A DNA stretch of 64,000 nt from Chrysoperla carnea. Lineage: Eukaryota > Arthropoda > Insecta > Neuroptera > Chrysopidae. Under the pieces are notes generated by a model. It ran no database searches. It was not told the DNA's origin and worked only from the letters and a program-made list of their open reading frames with translations. A program made the translations under genes and the position numbers. The stretch spans positions 85,740,368-85,804,367 of the forward strand of contig NC_058337.1 of the NCBI RefSeq assembly GCF_905475395.1, written 5' to 3'. Numbering within the stretch: position 1 is the first letter of the stretch; each line of letters begins with the position of its first letter. Shown one piece after another: positions 61,424 to 64,000 of the stretch.

Positions 61424-61735
61424 ATAATAATAATAATAATAATAATAATGGGGTTTAACCTCCGTTTCTCTGACATATACGCCTATAACAGAGGCCATCC
61501 ACATCATTATTTGTTATTCTTTATTTATTTAATTACAAACATATTTACAATTACATTTTGATGTGGGTGGAGTCGGTTACTTCGTTCTTATCCGAGCGAC
61601 GACAATGTGATCAATTCTGCACTCCCATTAATTATAAATTGTTCACACTGCCTGAATTCGAACCCGCAACCTAAGTCTAAATGGACAGCAACAGACAAAG
61701 GCAAACGCCTTAGACCGCTTGGCCATTTAGGCTCT
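61424..61735 (-). mobile_element. tRNA-derived SINE family S1, copy 2, with (AAT)n end
   Basis: Minus strand: AAATGGCCAAGCGGTCTAAG (A box TGGCCAAGCGG), TTGCGGGTTCGAATTCAGGC (B box), the shared S1 body (GTCGTCGCTCGGATAAGAAC, AGTAACCGACTCCACCCACA) and the shared terminus. It is followed on that strand by an (ATT)n run, seen on the plus strand as AATAATAATAAT at 61424-61448. The tRNA part resembles tRNA-Leu/Ser in its A-box region. Compared with copy 1 the body aligns throughout but the tRNA-like head differs more. Confidence 0.85.
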
Positions 61736-62843
61736 TAGAGAAATTAATTAATTAATTATTAAAAATTTTTTTTCATAAGAAAATTTTCGTGATATAAAAA
61801 ATAATAATTTGTTATTTTAAAAATGGAAAATTTATAGCAAACAAAACAACTTCAAAATAATTTCATTAAAACTGAGATAATCATTAGTTTTAATAAATAT
61901 TATTTACAAAGGCTATCCATAAAATAAAATAATTTTAGGAGCATTTCTTTCTCGCTCACTTTTCGTTTTTAAATTTCATAATTTTTATTTCAAATTTCAA
62001 CATGCTCATTTGAAAATTAGTACTATGTAGTTTTAAAATCTACTGCTCAAAAGTTTTTATCACCCCCTGCCGCTTTGTACGGAGGGTTGAAAAGGCGAGA
62101 ATTGTAAAAGCGAAAAAAATACAACAAAAGTTAATTAGAACAGAACCAAGGCCAATGTGTACGAAGGTTTGAACTTTGTTCTGTGTACGACACAGAGATT
62201 AGATAAAATAAATAAAAGATTAGATAAGAAGTTGAATATCTCAACAGATGTCTCAATTGGATGGTAATACAAAGTCCTGACAAGGAAAGTAATAGAAATA
62301 TGGTGGAAATACTGCGGAAGCGCAACTAAATGGAATACATTTATTGTATTTAAAAACTGGTTATTAATTGCAGATGGTATAGAAATCATAAATTCGCAAG
62401 AAAGTACCGAGCTAATTAATCATTAGCATGGTTAAATATTGGGATGGAAATTGTTGTGCCATCGCGTTCTAAATGCACTATTGTATTTATAAGTGCATTT
62501 TGCCAGTTGGAAATGTGGTCGAAAATTTCTAAACTGTTTCTTTTAAGTCAAATCAGATATAAAATGTCATTTCACATTTTCTCAAACAGTTCTATTCCCC
62601 AGGGACATATTTCTCCATTTTTAAAGTGAGTCTTCCGTTTTCAACATAAAAGAAATAAGACGATCTATAGCATTATAGAGCAAGGCTCATTTTGTAATTT
62701 ATATACGAGTTGTTCTTTAATTTGAATTCTTTCAGTGAGGTATCTTATGGAGCAATTTCGACATTCAACATAAAAAAGTTGTCGTTAACTTCACCAGATT
62801 GAAGAACTGGCTGTTTAAATAAATAAAACTTTTAACAAAAAGA
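61736..62843. other. No gene recognised
   Basis: Minus-strand frames 62131-62389 and plus-strand 62444-62629 lack motifs. Nothing else supported. Confidence 0.5.
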
Positions 62844-63439
62844 AAACCGAATTAAAAAAAAAAAAACTTTTCCAAAACAAATTAATATAAAAGTAAAAAA
62901 ATAACGATAATATAATGTAGTAAAAATTATTGTTATTTTTCTAGTCGGTGTCAGCCAAGGAAACAGTTTGCTACATAAGCTTGGCTGACACCGACTAATT
63001 AAAAATAACAATAATTTTTACTACATTATATTATCGTTATTTTTTTACTTTTTAGTGTATATTATTTTGTTTTGGAAAAGTTTTTCTTTTGAAGTCGGTT
63101 TTCTTTTTGTTAAAAGTTTTTTTTATTTTGTGATTTTTAGTGAATCTGAAGTACACTAACTAATTTGTCACTAAAAAAAGAATCATCTAAATCGGTTGGC
63201 GTGATATTGAGTTATTCGTCCTCTTGCCGTGCATACCTAATGCAAATATAAGACTTTTATGGTTTTCTCATGGATGACGTTGTCAGAACTGGACCACAAG
63301 GGAAGCATCAGCTTTCTAAAAGATAAAGAATCATCAAAATCGGTTCATCCAGTCAAAAGTTCTGAGGTAACTCACATAAAAAAAAATAAATAAATACAAT
63401 CGAATTAATAACCTCTCCCTTTTTTGTTTGAAGACGGTC
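62844..63439 (+). mobile_element. Palindromic non-autonomous repeat, copy 3
   Basis: This copy has the longest and best preserved hairpin (about 62830-63118). Its arms include ATAACGATAATATAATGTAG and TAAAAATTATTGTTATTTTT, with CTAGTCGGTGTCAGCCAAGG and the opposing CTTGGCTGACACCGACTA at the apex. An additional internal TTGAAGTCGGTTTTC closes the hairpin at about 63090-63105. The conserved right part follows (GTGAATCTGAAGTACACTAA, AAAGTTCTGAGGTAACTCAC), ending in a mutated GAAGACGGTCA. Confidence 0.75.
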
Positions 63440-64000
63440 AATAATTATAATAGGAGTTGTTAAATATTTCCAAAAGTATAGAAGAAATTAGGTGGATTAT
63501 CATAATAATGTTGGCCATTAGGAAGAATTGTTTCACTCACCAACGGAAATGACAACAACATTAAAATGACGGCAGGATCTTATCATGAATCTATCGTCAT
63601 TTTCTTTTGACGAAAGCTTAAATGACAACTTCCATTGAAGACCGCCACCAACCACAAAAGTGCTACCATCCAAAAGTCCTATCCAGCCTACAATGTTCTG
63701 AGAATTCATGGACGTGCGTATCGTGAGACATGGTTCAAAACTATCCCAGCTTTGAGACATGTGAGACATATTTCAAAACTATCTCCTCCGGTCCGAATGA
63801 ATTCAAAATTCAAGTTAAAGGGTAAAATAACATAAACACGTATGCCTAATAATATATTATACAGTGTGTCGTATTTAAGATGATTACACCCTCATATTTT
63901 CGTTATTATTTATAGGAATATCAATTTGAAATTTTGCACTGTAATACAGGGTAATGGGTCACATTTTTAAAGATACCTAATATTACTTTTCACATTTACT
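63440..64000. other. No gene supported; GC-richer patch 63535-63835
   Basis: A GC-richer patch carries overlapping frames on both strands (minus 63533-63769 with NIVGWIGLLDGSTFVVGGGL; plus 63635-63835). Neither is recognised, and a short internal duplication (TTCAAAACTATC at about 63734 and 63771) lies within. Near the end, ACAGTGTGTCGTATTTAAGA and TACAGGGTAATGGGTCACAT look like part of a dispersed repeat cut by the window edge. Confidence 0.4.

Noticed and set aside
61640..61735. tRNA gene
   Set aside because: A and B boxes are good, but the flanks do not close an acceptor stem and the segment continues into a body shared with 41851-42127, so it is a SINE head. The same argument applies to 40170-40292 and 42030-42127.
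63533..63835. Gene in the GC-richer patch at the right edge
   Set aside because: Frames are open on both strands and neither is recognisable. The composition alone does not choose between a gene and a mobile-element relic.

Overview
The window is a stretch of AT-rich, gene-poor nuclear DNA from an animal, almost certainly an insect. Genes have short GT-AG introns, AATAAA poly(A) signals and a TATA box. There are tRNA-derived SINEs, several MITE and foldback families, a decayed hAT transposon and a higher-order satellite. There are no bacterial-style operons, and no rRNA, genuine tRNA or CRISPR loci. The repetitive Ser-Gly-Ala secreted protein at 59.3-60.9 kb has a strict 16-residue period. 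That is the period reported for cross-beta egg-stalk silks of green lacewings (Neuroptera), so a neuropteran source is my best guess. Several dispersed repeats are of kinds I associate with Lepidoptera and other Holometabola, so the order is not settled.

Layout. 1-24 kb is intergenic or intronic DNA. It holds a TTA-flanked MITE (3.4 kb), a palindromic repeat split by a 1.5-kb hAT element with an intact 8-bp target duplication (6.0-8.0 kb), local tandem duplications (9.2-9.7 and 10.8-11.4 kb), retroelement-like 3' tails (12.4-13.0 kb) and a second copy of the palindromic repeat (23.0-23.5 kb). 24.8-25.8 kb is a 978-bp, nearly perfect giant palindrome flanked by TA. 26.3-27.7 kb is a satellite with nested 30, 240 and 480-bp periods. 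28-54 kb is dispersed repeats (several copies of one 300-400 bp family), a 140-bp zero-spacer palindrome next to a tRNA-like fragment, a terminal-inverted-repeat element with a tRNA-like core, SINEs, and small coding relics: an unidentified pseudogene near 35 kb, an exon-like segment at 39.8 kb, a small open frame at 46.4 kb and a frameshifted THAP zinc-finger relic at 47.0 kb.

The gene-bearing part is 55-61 kb. Two plus-strand genes lie about 3.3 kb apart. Each has a signal-peptide exon ending in a phase-0 intron. The first encodes a 108-residue secreted protein that I do not recognise. The second encodes a 470-residue silk-like protein with ten exact 48-bp repeats, then four exact 69-bp repeats, an acidic/helical tail and a Pro-Gly-Tyr end. 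Its stop sits in the readthrough-type context TGA CTA and is followed by 19 more sense codons. I infer a small locus of secreted structural proteins, perhaps expressed in a silk or colleterial gland.

Everything else looks like mobile-element sediment. Most short open frames are chance. Product names were judged from the translated sequence alone, without database searches.
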